This document shows positions 17,981 to 27,155 of a stretch of DNA of 64,000 nt, piece after piece. The notes below the pieces were generated by a model. It was not told the origin of the DNA. It saw nothing but the letters and a program-made list of their open reading frames with translations, and did no database searches. This DNA comes from Silvimonas amylolytica. GTDB taxonomy: Bacteria; Pseudomonadota; Gammaproteobacteria; Burkholderiales; Chitinibacteraceae. How positions within the stretch are numbered: the first letter of the stretch is position 1; every line of letters begins with the position of its first letter. The translations under genes and the position numbers were made by a program. Location of the stretch: NCBI RefSeq assembly GCF_014645555.1, contig NZ_BMLY01000004.1:385226-449225 (forward strand), read 5' to 3'.

Positions 17981-18004
17981 GCAGTAAAAAGTAGCTAGAA
18001 GTTC

Positions 18005-18038
18005 CTGAGCGGAACCGCCCTCGGGTGGTTCCGCTCAG
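18005..18038 (+). promoter_or_regulatory. Strong intercistronic hairpin after the binding-protein gene
   Basis: A perfect 12-bp stem CTGAGCGGAACC / GGTTCCGCTCAG (18005-18016, 18027-18038), extendable by a G-U and further G-C pairs, with no U-tract after it. This is the usual type of mRNA-stabilising or partial-termination hairpin that keeps binding-protein levels above permease levels. It makes the GTG at 18025 an unlikely start for the permease. Confidence 0.75.
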
Positions 18039-18078
18039 TCCGTTACACAAAAAAATAAAGACACAGTCGAGTTGCGTC

Positions 18079-18945
18079 GTGAAGACTTCAAACAGTTACA
18101 CCACGATTGCCTATCTGTTCCTGGCTCCAGCCTTGATCTTGATGGGTGTCCTGACGTTCTGGCCTGTTGGCTATAACACTTACCTCGCGTTCCAGGACTA
18201 CAGCATTGCTGATGGTTCATCCACCTGGAACAATTTTGCAAACTTCAAATACATCGCTCACGAAGACCTGTTCTGGAGTGCGCTCAAGAACTCGTTGCTG
18301 TATCTGCTGATTGTGCCGGTCATTCAGTTGGCGGCGCTGGTCGTGGCGAAGATGGTGAACAACAAGCTGCCGGGCATGACTTTGTTCCGCGCCTTGTTTT
18401 ACATCCCGGTCATTACCTCGATCTCGATCGCTGGTGTCGTGTGGGCCAACGTCTACAAATATGACGGTGTGCTGACCTGGCTGTTGCAAAGCCTCGGCAT
18501 CCTGCACGATCAGGTGAACTGGCTGGGCGAGCCCTCCATTGCGCTCTACATGCTGATGATCTTTACCTTCTGGAAAGGGATCGGTTATTACATGGTGCTG
18601 TATCTTGCCGGTCTGCAAGCCATTCCGTCGGAAGTGGAAGAGGCCGCCATTCTGGATGGTGCCAATGCCTTCCAGCGCTTCTGGAAGATCACCGTGCCCA
18701 TGGTCAAGCCGACCATCCTGCTCTGTACGCTCCTCAGTACCATTGCCGCGATCAAGGTTTATCTGGAAGTGATCGTGCTGACCAAGGGTCAGGCCGACAC
18801 CTACACCGCGCTGTTCTATGTGTACGACCAGGCGTTCCGGAACTACAACTTCGGGCGTGCTGCGGCCGCCGGTGTTGTTGTCACGTTCTTCTGCGTGCTG
18901 CTCGCCGTGATCCAGTTCCGCATGTTCGGCGACGACAAGAAATAA
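18079..18945 (+). CDS. Sugar ABC transporter permease, MalF/UgpA type
   Basis: An inner-membrane permease with six hydrophobic segments and the ABC-interacting EAA loop (EVEEAAILDGANAFQRFWKI). The GTG at 18079 (protein VKTSNSYTTIAYLFLAP) is preferred. The upstream in-frame GTG at 18025 lies inside a hairpin. It pairs with the next permease and the ATPase further on. The membrane topology is typical of CUT1 sugar importers. Confidence 0.9.
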   Translation: MKTSNSYTTIAYLFLAPALILMGVLTFWPVGYNTYLAFQDYSIADGSSTWNNFANFKYIAHEDLFWSALKNSLLYLLIVPVIQLAALVVAKMVNNKLPGMTLFRALFYIPVITSISIAGVVWANVYKYDGVLTWLLQSLGILHDQVNWLGEPSIALYMLMIFTFWKGIGYYMVLYLAGLQAIPSEVEEAAILDGANAFQRFWKITVPMVKPTILLCTLLSTIAAIKVYLEVIVLTKGQADTYTALFYVYDQAFRNYNFGRAAAAGVVVTFFCVLLAVIQFRMFGDDKK

Positions 18946-18963
18946 GGCACAGGGAGACATAAC

Positions 18964-19803
18964 ATGGCGCTTGGTAAAACCACCCGCACGGTGATCGGCC
19001 GTACGCTGCACTACGCCGGTCTGGTGCTGTTCGCGATTTTCACCGCATTTCCGTTTATCTGGGCCCTCTCGGTGGGCCTGTCGCAAGACGCATCCAACAT
19101 CTGGATTTTCCCGCGGGCATTCTGGCCAACGGACCCCAGCTTCGGCTGGTTTATCCGCGTGTTCCACGAAATGCCGTTCATGACCTACCTGGGCAACTCT
19201 GCCCTGATGTCCTTCTGGACTGTGGTGGGTGTGACCGTGGTGTCGGTGCTGGCGGGCTACCCGCTGGCGCGTCTGAAGTTTGCCGGTCGTAACCTCATTT
19301 TTGTGGCCATCATTGCCACCATGATGTTGCCGTCTGAAGTGGCACTGGTCCCCAACTTCATCACCATGAAGCACCTGGGCCTGTTGAACACCATGACGGG
19401 TGCGATTCTGCCCAATATTGCCGGCGCATTTGGTATCTTTCTGATGCGCCAGGCTTTTGAGGCCGTACCGCAAGATCTGATTGATGCCGCCCGTGTGGAT
19501 GGCGCGACAGAACTGCAGATCATGTGGCGGATTATGGTGCCTGTATGTGCACCGTCGATCGCCGCGCTGGCCATCTTTACGCTGGTTAACGAATGGAACG
19601 ACTATCTGTGGCCGTCGATTGTGCTGAACTCGAAAGAGAAGCTGCCGCTGGCGGTTGGTGTGTTCAATGACTTGACCGGCCCGTTTGCCACCTCGACCAG
19701 CCTCGTGATGGCTGCGATCGTGATGACAATCATTCCGGTACTGATTTTCTTCGCTTTCACCCAGCGCTACTTTGTTAGCGGTCTGGATGGCGCAGTGAAA
19801 TAA
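18964..19803 (+). CDS. Sugar ABC transporter permease, MalG/UgpE type
   Basis: A 279-residue second CUT1 permease with about six membrane segments. Its EAA loop QDLIDAARVDGATELQIMWRI is followed by the typical C-terminus ending in RYFVSGLDGAVK. It starts 18 bp after the first permease, with AGGGAGA as ribosome-binding site. Together they form the heterodimeric membrane channel of the amino-sugar importer. Confidence 0.93.
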   Translation: MALGKTTRTVIGRTLHYAGLVLFAIFTAFPFIWALSVGLSQDASNIWIFPRAFWPTDPSFGWFIRVFHEMPFMTYLGNSALMSFWTVVGVTVVSVLAGYPLARLKFAGRNLIFVAIIATMMLPSEVALVPNFITMKHLGLLNTMTGAILPNIAGAFGIFLMRQAFEAVPQDLIDAARVDGATELQIMWRIMVPVCAPSIAALAIFTLVNEWNDYLWPSIVLNSKEKLPLAVGVFNDLTGPFATSTSLVMAAIVMTIIPVLIFFAFTQRYFVSGLDGAVK

Positions 19804-19887
19804 AGCTGCCTCTCGCTCACAGTGCAGCGGGACTTATCCCCGCTGTTCAGGCAGACTCAGAACAAAAGATTTAAAGGAATCGAATAA

Positions 19888-20988
19888 ATGGCTTCGGTTA
19901 CGCTCAGAGATATCAAGAAGACCTACGGCAAAGATGTACAAGTGATCAAGGGTGTTGACCTTGAGATCAAGAACGGCGAATTCGTCGTGTTCGTGGGCCC
20001 GTCCGGTTGCGGCAAGTCCACCCTCCTGCGCATGATTGCCGGTCTGGAAGACATTACATCCGGCGACCTCCTGATTGGCGATACCATCGCCAACGATATT
20101 CACGCTTCCAAGCGCGGTATCGCGATGGTGTTCCAGTCTTACGCGCTGTACCCGCACATGAGCGTGTACGACAACATGGCGTTCTCCCTCAAGCTGTCAG
20201 GTGAATCCAAAGAAGACATCGACCGTCGCGTGCAGCGCGCTGCAACCATCCTGCAGATCACGCATTTGCTGGAACGCAAGCCCAAGGCCCTGTCCGGTGG
20301 TCAGCGTCAGCGTGTGGCGATTGGTCGCGCGATTGTGCGTGAGCCGGAAGTGTTCTTGTTCGACGAGCCGCTGTCCAACCTGGATGCGGCGCTGCGTTTG
20401 AACATGCGTGTGGAGCTCTCCAAGCTGCACAATGATCTGAAGACCACCATGATCTACGTGACGCACGATCAGGTTGAAGCCATGACCCTGGCTGACCGTA
20501 TCGTCGTGCTGAATGCCGGTGTGATTCAGCAAGTCGGCTCGCCGCTGGAACTGTACGAACACCCGTCTAACCTGTTTGTGGCCGGCTTCCTGGGTTCGCC
20601 CAAGATGAACCTGCTGGAAGCACAACTGGTGAGCCTGGAAGCGGAAGCCGCTGTTGTGCGCTTGCCCAAGGGCATCACCGTGCGTGCGGCGGTCAATGCC
20701 AATTCGGGCAAGGTCGGCGACAAGGTGACGCTGGGCATTCGTCCGGAACACGTTCAGCTGAAGCTCGAAGGCGAAGAGGGCGTACCAGCCCGCATCGACC
20801 TGATCGAACACCTGGGCGACATCGTGCTGGCTTATGTAGAAGTGGCCGGCGTGAATGAAATCCTGTGTGTGAAGCTGCCGGGCAACCACCCGGAACTCAA
20901 GCGCGGCGCTTCGGTTCGCCTGGTGTTCCCGGAAAAGTCCACGCTGGTATTTAACGAGCAAGGTCTGGCGTTCAAGCGTACTTGCTGA
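19888..20988 (+). CDS. Sugar ABC transporter ATP-binding protein (MalK/UgpC type)
   Basis: A 366-residue ATPase. It has Walker [10 protein letters not shown] (near 37-45), a Q-loop ([10 protein letters not shown]), the signature LSGGQRQRV, Walker [14 protein letters not shown], a switch His (THDQ), and a C-terminal regulatory TOBE domain from about 240 (GIRPEHVQL). It energises the CUT1 importer encoded upstream. It is the last gene of the unit; a terminator follows 22 bp later. Confidence 0.95.
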   Translation: MASVTLRDIKKTYGKDVQVIKGVDLEIKNGEFVVFVGPSGCGKSTLLRMIAGLEDITSGDLLIGDTIANDIHASKRGIAMVFQSYALYPHMSVYDNMAFSLKLSGESKEDIDRRVQRAATILQITHLLERKPKALSGGQRQRVAIGRAIVREPEVFLFDEPLSNLDAALRLNMRVELSKLHNDLKTTMIYVTHDQVEAMTLADRIVVLNAGVIQQVGSPLELYEHPSNLFVAGFLGSPKMNLLEAQLVSLEAEAAVVRLPKGITVRAAVNANSGKVGDKVTLGIRPEHVQLKLEGEEGVPARIDLIEHLGDIVLAYVEVAGVNEILCVKLPGNHPELKRGASVRLVFPEKSTLVFNEQGLAFKRTC

Positions 20989-21009
20989 TTGGCTGGCCGC
21001 TACAGCAAC

Positions 21010-21038
21010 AAAAAACCCGCCGTGAGGCGGGTTTTTTT
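21010..21038. terminator. Bidirectional terminator between the ABC operon and thrC
   Basis: AAAAAACCCGCC-GTGA-GGCGGGTTTTTTT: an eight-to-twelve-bp stem with flanking A/T runs serving both converging transcription units. Confidence 0.92.
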
Positions 21039-21090
21039 ATGGCGACTGCAAACACGCAGGATCATGTCGACAGCCGCATCCGGCGTGAAA

Positions 21091-22500
21091 TCAACCTGCG
21101 CGAGCAGCGACGTAGTCTTTCAGGGTCTGCACGTCTGCATCCATCACATCAAAGCGTTGCGGCAGTTTCTCCAGATCGGCTACGGCTGCCGGCATGGCCG
21201 GTTTGTTGCCCAGGGCTTCTTGCATGGTGGCTTCAAACTTGGCCGGCAGGGCGGTTTCCATAATGACCATCTTCACGCCAACCTGACGGTGCGCCTTGGC
21301 TGCATGGTAGCCGTCGGCGGTGTGCGGGTCGATCTGCACGCCGTATTTGTTGAAGACTTCGCGAATGCTGTTCACACGGTCAGCGTGTGTGCTGCGGTCA
21401 GAGCGGAAACCATACTCATCGTGCATACGGGCAAAGTCTGCAGGCGACAGATCAAAGCCCTTGGCCTTTTCGACGGTATGCCAGAGGTCGGCGAGTTTGG
21501 CGCCGTCGCGGCCGGTCAGGTCGAACACAAAGCGTTCCAGATTGGAGGCCTTGGTGATGTCCATCGACGGGCTGGATGTCTCGTAGGTTTGATCGAGGCC
21601 ACGCGGGTGATAGCCGCCAGTCTTGAAGAACTCATCCAGTACATCGTTTTCGTTGGTAGCGACCACCAGATTGCGGATTGGCAGGCCCATCTGGCGAGCA
21701 ACGTGCGCCGCGCAGATGTTGCCAAAATTGCCGGAAGGCACGCAGAAGTCCACCGGTTCGCCCACTTCTTTGGCGACGGCAAAGTAACCCTTGAAGTAGT
21801 ACACCACCTGGGCGACGACACGGCCCCAGTTGATGGAGTTCACGGCACCGATCTTGTACTTTGCCTTGAACGCGGCGTCATTGTTAACGGCTTTCACCAT
21901 GTCCTGACAAGCGTCGAACATGTTGTTGACCGAGATATTGAAAATATTCTCGTCTTGCAGCGTGAACATCTGCGCCCGCTGGAACGGGCTCATCTTGCCG
22001 TAGGGCGAAAGCATGAACACGCGCACGCCTTTTTTGCCGCGCATGGCGTATTCCGCCGCGCTGCCCGTGTCGCCACTGGTTGCGCCAACAATATTGATTT
22101 CTTCGCCGGCGCGGTTCAGTACGTATTCAAACAGATTGCCCAGCAACTGCATGGCCATATCCTTGAAGGCAAGGGTAGGGCCGTTGGAGAGTTGCTGGAT
22201 AAAGAGATCGTCTTCCAGGCGCGTGAGCGGTGTGATGTCATCCGTACCAAATACCGCTTTGGTGTAGGTTTTGTCGATCAGCGCCTTGAGATCTGCTGCA
22301 GGGATGTCATCGACAAAGCGACTGATGATCGCGAACGCCAGCTCTGTGTATGACTTGCCAGCCAGCGCCTTGAGATCGTCGGCGGACAGTTGCGGATATT
22401 GATCCGGAACCACGAGGCCGCCGTCAGGGGCCAGGCCGCCGAGCAGGATTTCAGAAAACTTCTTGGGCGACATGCCGCCACGTGTGGAGATGTATTGCAT
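21091..22500 (-). CDS. thrC: Threonine synthase
   Basis: A 469-residue PLP enzyme converting O-phosphohomoserine to threonine. It starts MQYISTRGGMSPKKFSEI, carries the PLP-lysine in GPTLAFKDMAMQLLG, and has the phosphate-binding GATSGDTGSAAEYAM. Length is that of the long bacterial type. It lies downstream of hom on the same strand but is separated by about 500 bp of repeat-rich DNA, so it probably has its own promoter. Confidence 0.96.
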   Translation of the reverse strand: MQYISTRGGMSPKKFSEILLGGLAPDGGLVVPDQYPQLSADDLKALAGKSYTELAFAIISRFVDDIPAADLKALIDKTYTKAVFGTDDITPLTRLEDDLFIQQLSNGPTLAFKDMAMQLLGNLFEYVLNRAGEEINIVGATSGDTGSAAEYAMRGKKGVRVFMLSPYGKMSPFQRAQMFTLQDENIFNISVNNMFDACQDMVKAVNNDAAFKAKYKIGAVNSINWGRVVAQVVYYFKGYFAVAKEVGEPVDFCVPSGNFGNICAAHVARQMGLPIRNLVVATNENDVLDEFFKTGGYHPRGLDQTYETSSPSMDITKASNLERFVFDLTGRDGAKLADLWHTVEKAKGFDLSPADFARMHDEYGFRSDRSTHADRVNSIREVFNKYGVQIDPHTADGYHAAKAHRQVGVKMVIMETALPAKFEATMQEALGNKPAMPAAVADLEKLPQRFDVMDADVQTLKDYVAARAG

Positions 22501-22564
22501 GATCGAAGCCTGTGTCAGGGCGCGATGCGCGAAATTTTGTTAGCGCCTGGTGGCGCGGTGTTTT

Positions 22565-22609
22565 GATACCAAGGGGTATCTGGTAGCAAGTTGCTTTTTG
22601 TTTGCTACC
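22565..22609. repeat. Two adjacent hairpins upstream of thrC
   Basis: GATACC-AAGG-GGTATC (22565-22580) is followed immediately by GGTAGCAA ... TTGCTACC (22582-22589 and 22602-22609). They sit 65-110 bp before thrC, in its leader or promoter region on the minus strand. They could be regulatory or remnants of a repeat; nothing more can be read. Confidence 0.4.
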
Positions 22610-22622
22610 CTACTAACTCGTC

Positions 22623-22704
22623 ATTCCCGCGCAGGCGGGAATCCAGCTGCGATACTTGCTGGTGCTACGTTGTAGCCCGGATGGAGCCCAAGGCGGAATC
22701 CGGG
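22623..22704. repeat. REP-like palindromes (ATTCCCGC and GCCCGGAT types)
   Basis: ATTCCCGC-GCAG-GCGGGAAT (22623-22642) and GCCCGGAT ... ATCCGGG (22675-22682, 22698-22704) are two palindromes of the kind seen as dispersed extragenic repeats in many proteobacterial genomes. They lie together in the gap upstream of thrC. Confidence 0.6.
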
Positions 22705-22786
22705 GTGGCGGACCTGATTCATATTGTTGTCGGGTGTTAGCGCCTTTGGCGCGGTGTTTACAACCCGGCGGTGGCCGGAGCACGTC

Positions 22787-22812
22787 ACTTTCTTTGCTTC
22801 GCCAAAGAAAGT
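22787..22812. repeat. Extragenic hairpin repeat (CTTTCTTTG...CAAAGAAAG)
   Basis: A perfect 10-bp stem ACTTTCTTTG / CAAAGAAAGT with a CTTCGC loop, followed by a further CCAAAGAAAGG copy. From general knowledge this sequence recurs between genes in many beta- and gammaproteobacteria and is often mis-annotated as small proteins. I treat it as a non-coding repeat. Confidence 0.6.
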
Positions 22813-22931
22813 AACCAAAGAAAGGCGACCCCAGCCTGGCGGCCCTCCGGGCTTCCCTCAGTCAGTCGGGAGCCTAAGGTCTCCCTCCCTTCTTCGGCGC
22901 TTGGCTTTAATGGGGGAGGAAAATCAAAAGC

Positions 22932-22958
22932 AACCCCAACCCCAACCCCAACCCCAAC
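22932..22958. repeat. Hexanucleotide microsatellite (AACCCC) x 4.5
   Basis: Four exact AACCCC units plus AAC in tandem, between the extragenic hairpin repeat and the end of the small secreted-protein gene. Such simple repeats can slip during replication. Here it is outside any confident coding frame. Confidence 0.8.
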
Positions 22959-23004
22959 TTCAGCGCCAACGGCAATTTGCATTGGCGGGCTACCAACAAT
23001 CTAT

Positions 23005-23394
23005 TTACTGCGCCGGTTGATCGACCATTGAGTCGATCTCTTCACCCAGACAACTAAACCCGGCTGCAGCCGCCTTGCCTTTGAGCACACGCTCAAGCGC
23101 ATCGTCCGCCAGCATGGGTTCCTTGCCGGCGATCAGGCCGTTGATGCGGGCGTCTTTCATCAGACGCTGCCCAACGCAGCCGCAGAACGCATTCTTGTCG
23201 AACGATACCTGGAGTTTGGCCAACTGGTCCGCCACGTTTTGCGGCAGATTCTGCCGCTTGCAGGCGCTGATCGCCTGCGCGCGCATCACCGAGATATTGG
23301 TGCCACGTACGCCGGTGACCTCTGCCGCATGGGCTGTTCCTGTTGCGCAGAGCAACAGGGCCAGAACCAGCCAGCCATACCTGGCCTTAGCCAT
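23005..23394 (-). CDS. Small secreted cysteine-containing protein of unknown function
   Basis: A 129-residue protein with a clear signal peptide (MAKARYGWLVLALLLCATGTAHA, cleavage after AHA). The mature part holds a few cysteines, including a CGC pair (AFCGCVGQRL), suggesting a periplasmic protein with disulfides or a metal site. It overlaps the end of hom by 8 bp, so it is co-translated with an amino-acid biosynthesis gene, an odd pairing. I do not recognise a family. Confidence 0.75.
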   Translation of the reverse strand: MAKARYGWLVLALLLCATGTAHAAEVTGVRGTNISVMRAQAISACKRQNLPQNVADQLAKLQVSFDKNAFCGCVGQRLMKDARINGLIAGKEPMLADDALERVLKGKAAAAGFSCLGEEIDSMVDQPAQ

Positions 23395-24703
23395 TGAGGT
23401 GTTCCAGACGCAGCTTGACCACCTTGCCGTTAATGCTGGAAAGGTTCTCGATCTTCGCCAGCGCGCCGTTCACGTTCTTCTCCACCGCCTGGTGGGTCAG
23501 GATGATGATGTCGGCGCGGCTGTCAGCGCGGCGGTCTGCCGGACGTTGCAGCATGGATTCGACCGAGATATTGGCGTCAGCCAGGATGCGCGAGACATCA
23601 GCCAGCACGCCCGGACGGTCTTCTGCATCCATGCGCAGGTAGTAGCAGGTTTCCACTTCGTCGATCGGCAGGATCGGCAGGTTGGCCAGTGCGCTCGGCT
23701 GGAAGGCCAGATGCGGCACGCGGTTTTCCGGGTCAGCAGTGGCCAGACGGGTGACGTCAACCAGGTCGGCAATCACGGCCGATGCGGTCGGTTCGGCACC
23801 AGCCCCCGGGCCGTAATACATGGTGGCGCCGACGGCGTCGCCCTTGACCAGTACGGCGTTCATCACGCCATCTACGTTGGCAATCAGGCGCTTGTACGGG
23901 ATCAGTGTCGGGGCCACGCGCAGTTCAATGCCGTTTTCACGGCGGCGAGTCACGCCCAGCAGCTTGATGCGGTAGCCCAGTTCACCGGCGTATTTGATAT
24001 CTGCGGCGTCCAGCTTGCTGATGCCTTCCAGATAAGCCTTGTCGAACTGAACGGGAATACCAAATGCAATCGCGCTCATGATGGTGAGCTTGTGCGCGGC
24101 GTCGTGACCTTCAATATCAAAGGTGGGGTCGGCTTCGGCGTAACCCAGGCGCTGGGCTTCGGCCAGCACGTCTGCAAACGCCAGACCTTTGTCGCGCATT
24201 TCGGTCAGGATGAAGTTGCTGGTGCCGTTGATGATGCCGGCAATCCATTCAATACGGTTAGCGGTCAGACCTTCACGCAGGGCCTTGATCACCGGGATGC
24301 CACCGGCCACGGCGGCTTCAAATGCTACCGTTACGCCTTTTTCCTGGGCGCGCTCGAAAATCTCGTTGCCGTATTCGGCAATCAGCTTTTTGTTGGCTGT
24401 AACCACGTGCTTGCCGTTGGCAATGGCCTTGAGGACCAGTTCCTTGGCAATGGTGGTGCCACCAATCAGTTCGACCACGATGTCCACATCCGGGTGGTTC
24501 ACCACCTTCAGCGCATCGTTGACGATCTCGACATCCGGGCCGCACATTTCGCGGGCGCGATCCAGGTCACGGTTCGCGGCAATGATGATCTTGATCGGAC
24601 GCCCGGCGCGGCGTGCAATCTCTTCTGCATTGCGTTTCAATACGGCGGCAGTGCCACCACCAACGGTGCCAACACCGCACAGACCTACATGAATCGCTCT
24701 CAT
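23387..24703 (-). CDS. hom: Homoserine dehydrogenase
   Basis: A 438-residue NAD(P)-dependent enzyme reducing aspartate semialdehyde to homoserine. It has the Rossmann motif GLCGVGTVGGGT, TANKKLIAEYG, the GGIPVIKALREGL and NGTSNFILTEM catalytic region, and a C-terminal ACT domain (about 355-435) for threonine feedback. It overlaps the upstream GNAT gene by 4 bp (ATGA). It provides the precursor that thrC finishes. Confidence 0.96.
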   Translation of the reverse strand: MRAIHVGLCGVGTVGGGTAAVLKRNAEEIARRAGRPIKIIIAANRDLDRAREMCGPDVEIVNDALKVVNHPDVDIVVELIGGTTIAKELVLKAIANGKHVVTANKKLIAEYGNEIFERAQEKGVTVAFEAAVAGGIPVIKALREGLTANRIEWIAGIINGTSNFILTEMRDKGLAFADVLAEAQRLGYAEADPTFDIEGHDAAHKLTIMSAIAFGIPVQFDKAYLEGISKLDAADIKYAGELGYRIKLLGVTRRRENGIELRVAPTLIPYKRLIANVDGVMNAVLVKGDAVGATMYYGPGAGAEPTASAVIADLVDVTRLATADPENRVPHLAFQPSALANLPILPIDEVETCYYLRMDAEDRPGVLADVSRILADANISVESMLQRPADRRADSRADIIILTHQAVEKNVNGALAKIENLSSINGKVVKLRLEHLNG

Positions 24704-25140
24704 TTCAGCGCCTTCTTGAAGTTGAACGCGGGGATATGCATCCCCTCTCGGAAATAGAATTTATGTGCAAGCGTACGCTGCACGCCGGAATCCAGCGCCA
24801 GCACGTCGCACTCTAGCGCGCGTGCTTTGGTCTCAAGCCAGTCCAGCATCTTCTTTCCAACGCCTGTGGATCGCACATTGGCATCGGTGACCAGATCGTC
24901 CACGTAAAGACGGCGGCCTTCGTAGGTGTTCTCGACAACGCGCCATAGCGCGACGCCAAGTACCTTGTCATTTTGGGTAACGGCGATCAGGCGACCGCCA
25001 TGCTGAGCAATTACCGCAAGCCTGCCGGTATAGTCTTCCGGCAGGTTGGGGCGTAATTGAACATGAACTGTTTTGGCCTTGGCGAACCAGGTGCGATCTG
25101 CAAACTGGCCGTTTTCATCAATCAGTTCAAGAATCTGCAT
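24700..25140 (-). CDS. GNAT-family N-acetyltransferase
   Basis: A 146-residue acetyltransferase. Beta4 and the acetyl-CoA loop are seen in LYVDDLVTDANVRSTGVGKKMLDWLE (R-S-T-G-V-G-K), followed by the C-terminal ALDSGVQRTLAHKFYFREG pattern. The substrate is unknown. It overlaps alaA by 1 bp (TAATG) and hom by 4 bp, so it lies in the middle of a translationally coupled operon. Confidence 0.9.
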   Translation of the reverse strand: MQILELIDENGQFADRTWFAKAKTVHVQLRPNLPEDYTGRLAVIAQHGGRLIAVTQNDKVLGVALWRVVENTYEGRRLYVDDLVTDANVRSTGVGKKMLDWLETKARALECDVLALDSGVQRTLAHKFYFREGMHIPAFNFKKALK

Positions 25141-26369
25141 TATGCCGTACCGTGCCGCTTGCGATAACCCGCCAGGAACCGCTCCACGCGACCCAGCGCA
25201 TCGGTCAGGTCGTCCAGGTTTGGCAGGAAGGTCATGCGGAAATGGTCCGGCTGCGGCCAGTTAAAGCCGGTGCCTTGCACCATCAGCACTTTTTCTTCTT
25301 GCAGCAATTCCAGAATCAGTTGTTGGTCGTCTTGCACCGGGTACATTTTCGGGTCCAGCTTGGGGAACATGTACAAGGCGGCTTGCGGCTTGTTGCATGT
25401 CACGCCCGGAATGCTGTTGAGCAGTTCGTACGCCAGATCACGCTGGCGCGTCAGACGGCCACCAGGTTTGACAAGATCATTAATGCTTTGATAGCCGCCC
25501 AGTGCGGTCTGGATCGCGTATTGCGCCGGTACGTTGGCACACAAACGCATGGTGGCCAGGATGTTCAGCCCTTCAATGTAATCTTTGGCGATCTTTTTGT
25601 TGCCAGAGACCACCATCCAGCCAGCGCGATAGCCGCAAGCGCGGTAGTTCTTCGAGAGGCCATTGAAGGTGACAAACAGCACGTCATCGGCCAGCGATGC
25701 CAGTGAGGTATGTGTACGGCCGTCATACAAGACCTTGTCGTAGATCTCGTCGGCGTAAATGATCAGTTTGTTCTGGCGGGCGATCTGGACAATCTCTTTG
25801 AGCAGATCATCCGGATACAACGCACCAGTCGGGTTGTTCGGGTTGATCACCACAATGGCGCGGGTGCGCGGGGTGATCTTGGCGCGGATGTCTTCCAGCG
25901 ACGGCAACCAGCCGTTGGCGTCATCACACAAGTAGTGGCGTGGTGTGCCGCCCGCCAGGCTGACCGCAGCGGTCCAAAGCGGGTAGTCCGGCATCGGTAC
26001 CAGCACTTCATCGCCGTTGTTCAACAGGCCCTGCATCGACATCACGATCAGCTCGGACGCACCGTTGCCAATGTAAATGTCATCGACGGTCACATCGGCA
26101 ATACCCTTTTCCTGGGTGTAATGCATGATGGCTTTGCGGGCCGGGAACAGGCCTTTGGAATCCACGTAACCAGCAGAATTGGGCAGGTTGCGGATAACGT
26201 CCTGAACGACCTCATCGGGTGCCTCAAAGCCAAACGGCGCCAGATTGCCGATATTGAGTTTGATGATGCGATAGCCTTCTTCTTCCATCTGCCGGGCCTT
26301 TTCAGGGACCGGGCCGCGGATTTCGTAGCAAACGTTCAGCAGTTTGTTCGACTTGAGAATGGCTTCCAT
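25140..26369 (-). CDS. alaA: Alanine-type aminotransferase (AlaA-like)
   Basis: A fold-type I PLP aminotransferase of about 409 residues. The N-terminal KLLNVCYEIRGPVPEKA and KLNIGNLAPFGFEAPDE are characteristic of AlaA/glutamate-pyruvate aminotransferase. The PLP Lys is in TFNGLSKNYRACGYRAGWM, and NPNNPTGALY is the PLP-phosphate loop. The ATG at 26367-26369 is chosen over a TTG one codon upstream. It is the first gene of the alaA-GNAT-hom operon. Confidence 0.92.
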   Translation of the reverse strand: MEAILKSNKLLNVCYEIRGPVPEKARQMEEEGYRIIKLNIGNLAPFGFEAPDEVVQDVIRNLPNSAGYVDSKGLFPARKAIMHYTQEKGIADVTVDDIYIGNGASELIVMSMQGLLNNGDEVLVPMPDYPLWTAAVSLAGGTPRHYLCDDANGWLPSLEDIRAKITPRTRAIVVINPNNPTGALYPDDLLKEIVQIARQNKLIIYADEIYDKVLYDGRTHTSLASLADDVLFVTFNGLSKNYRACGYRAGWMVVSGNKKIAKDYIEGLNILATMRLCANVPAQYAIQTALGGYQSINDLVKPGGRLTRQRDLAYELLNSIPGVTCNKPQAALYMFPKLDPKMYPVQDDQQLILELLQEEKVLMVQGTGFNWPQPDHFRMTFLPNLDDLTDALGRVERFLAGYRKRHGTA

Positions 26370-26545
26370 CAATCAGTGCCTGCAAGAAAATCGGGGGAAC
26401 CTCGTATTCTAGCGAAGATAAGCACCTTGCGGGCGCTCGTCTGCACCGGTTTGGTAACTTGTGTGTATCGCGGATATGAGAAAGGCGATTGCGCCGCAGA
26501 ATCAACGGTTTGCAATCGCCTTCTTCTGCCATTGATGTGCGCGCT

Positions 26546-27040
26546 TCAGGCGGAGGGGCAGGTGTCTTCAAAAACGCTGAAGGTTTCGCCGCGCGCATCC
26601 GGGGCAGGCCAGGCCTTCTTGAAGGTAAAGGCAAACGCGGTCGGGCCGTGCAGTCGCAAGCAATCCAGCCGCACTTTAGCTTCTTCAGCAGTGGGAATAT
26701 GCCCGGCTGGAATCCACCACAGCACAAGATAAGCCTGCGCCATGCGCTCAAAGAATTCGCGCCGACGGCTCATGATGTCGGTATGCGCGGTGTGATAGAC
26801 ATAGTTACGCAGCGAATCGATATCGCGCCAGACCGACATATTGACCAGCGTATCGGCATCATACGGACGCAGATCTGTCGCGTTGCCTGCGTCGTCTTTC
26901 AGGCGCCAGATAAATCCCGGTGAAGATTCTGCCAGTGCGTTGATGCGATCCAGGTTGGCAACGAAATCCGCCATGACCGGGGAGTCGATCGGACCTTTGG
27001 CAATACCGATGTTGAGTTGGGCCAGTTGGTATTGCGACAT
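26546..27040 (-). CDS. DUF3291 domain protein
   Basis: A 164-residue cytosolic protein with the DUF3291 pattern: YQLAQLNIGIAKGPIDSPVM at the start, GFIWRLKDDAG, NMSVWRDIDSLRNYVY, and LVLWWIPAGHIPTAEEAKVRL. The fold is related to small dimeric alpha-beta barrel monooxygenases, but function is unknown. The ATG at 27040 follows AGGAGG with 4-bp spacing; the GTG one codon earlier is too close. No operon partner is evident. Confidence 0.85.
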   Translation of the reverse strand: MSQYQLAQLNIGIAKGPIDSPVMADFVANLDRINALAESSPGFIWRLKDDAGNATDLRPYDADTLVNMSVWRDIDSLRNYVYHTAHTDIMSRRREFFERMAQAYLVLWWIPAGHIPTAEEAKVRLDCLRLHGPTAFAFTFKKAWPAPDARGETFSVFEDTCPSA

Positions 27041-27155
27041 CACGCCTCCTCACAAGCAGCGCCGAAAAAAGGCAGTGTAATCAGGCTTCTGTGTTTGTGC
27101 TGCATGACTTGGCGGGTCTGGCAGACAGGTGGCGCGGCAGGCCGGGGTTTGTGGG

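Noticed and set aside
20989..22353. A 454-codon plus-strand frame opposite thrC
   Set aside because: Antisense to a complete threonine synthase; composition and lack of any domain show it is a shadow.
22724..23020. A small frame with a QPQPQPQP run over the repeat region
   Set aside because: It consists of the extragenic hairpin repeat plus the AACCCC microsatellite; this type is a common false gene.
23075..24757. A 560-codon plus-strand frame opposite hom
   Set aside because: Antisense to homoserine dehydrogenase with all motifs intact; no domain in this frame.
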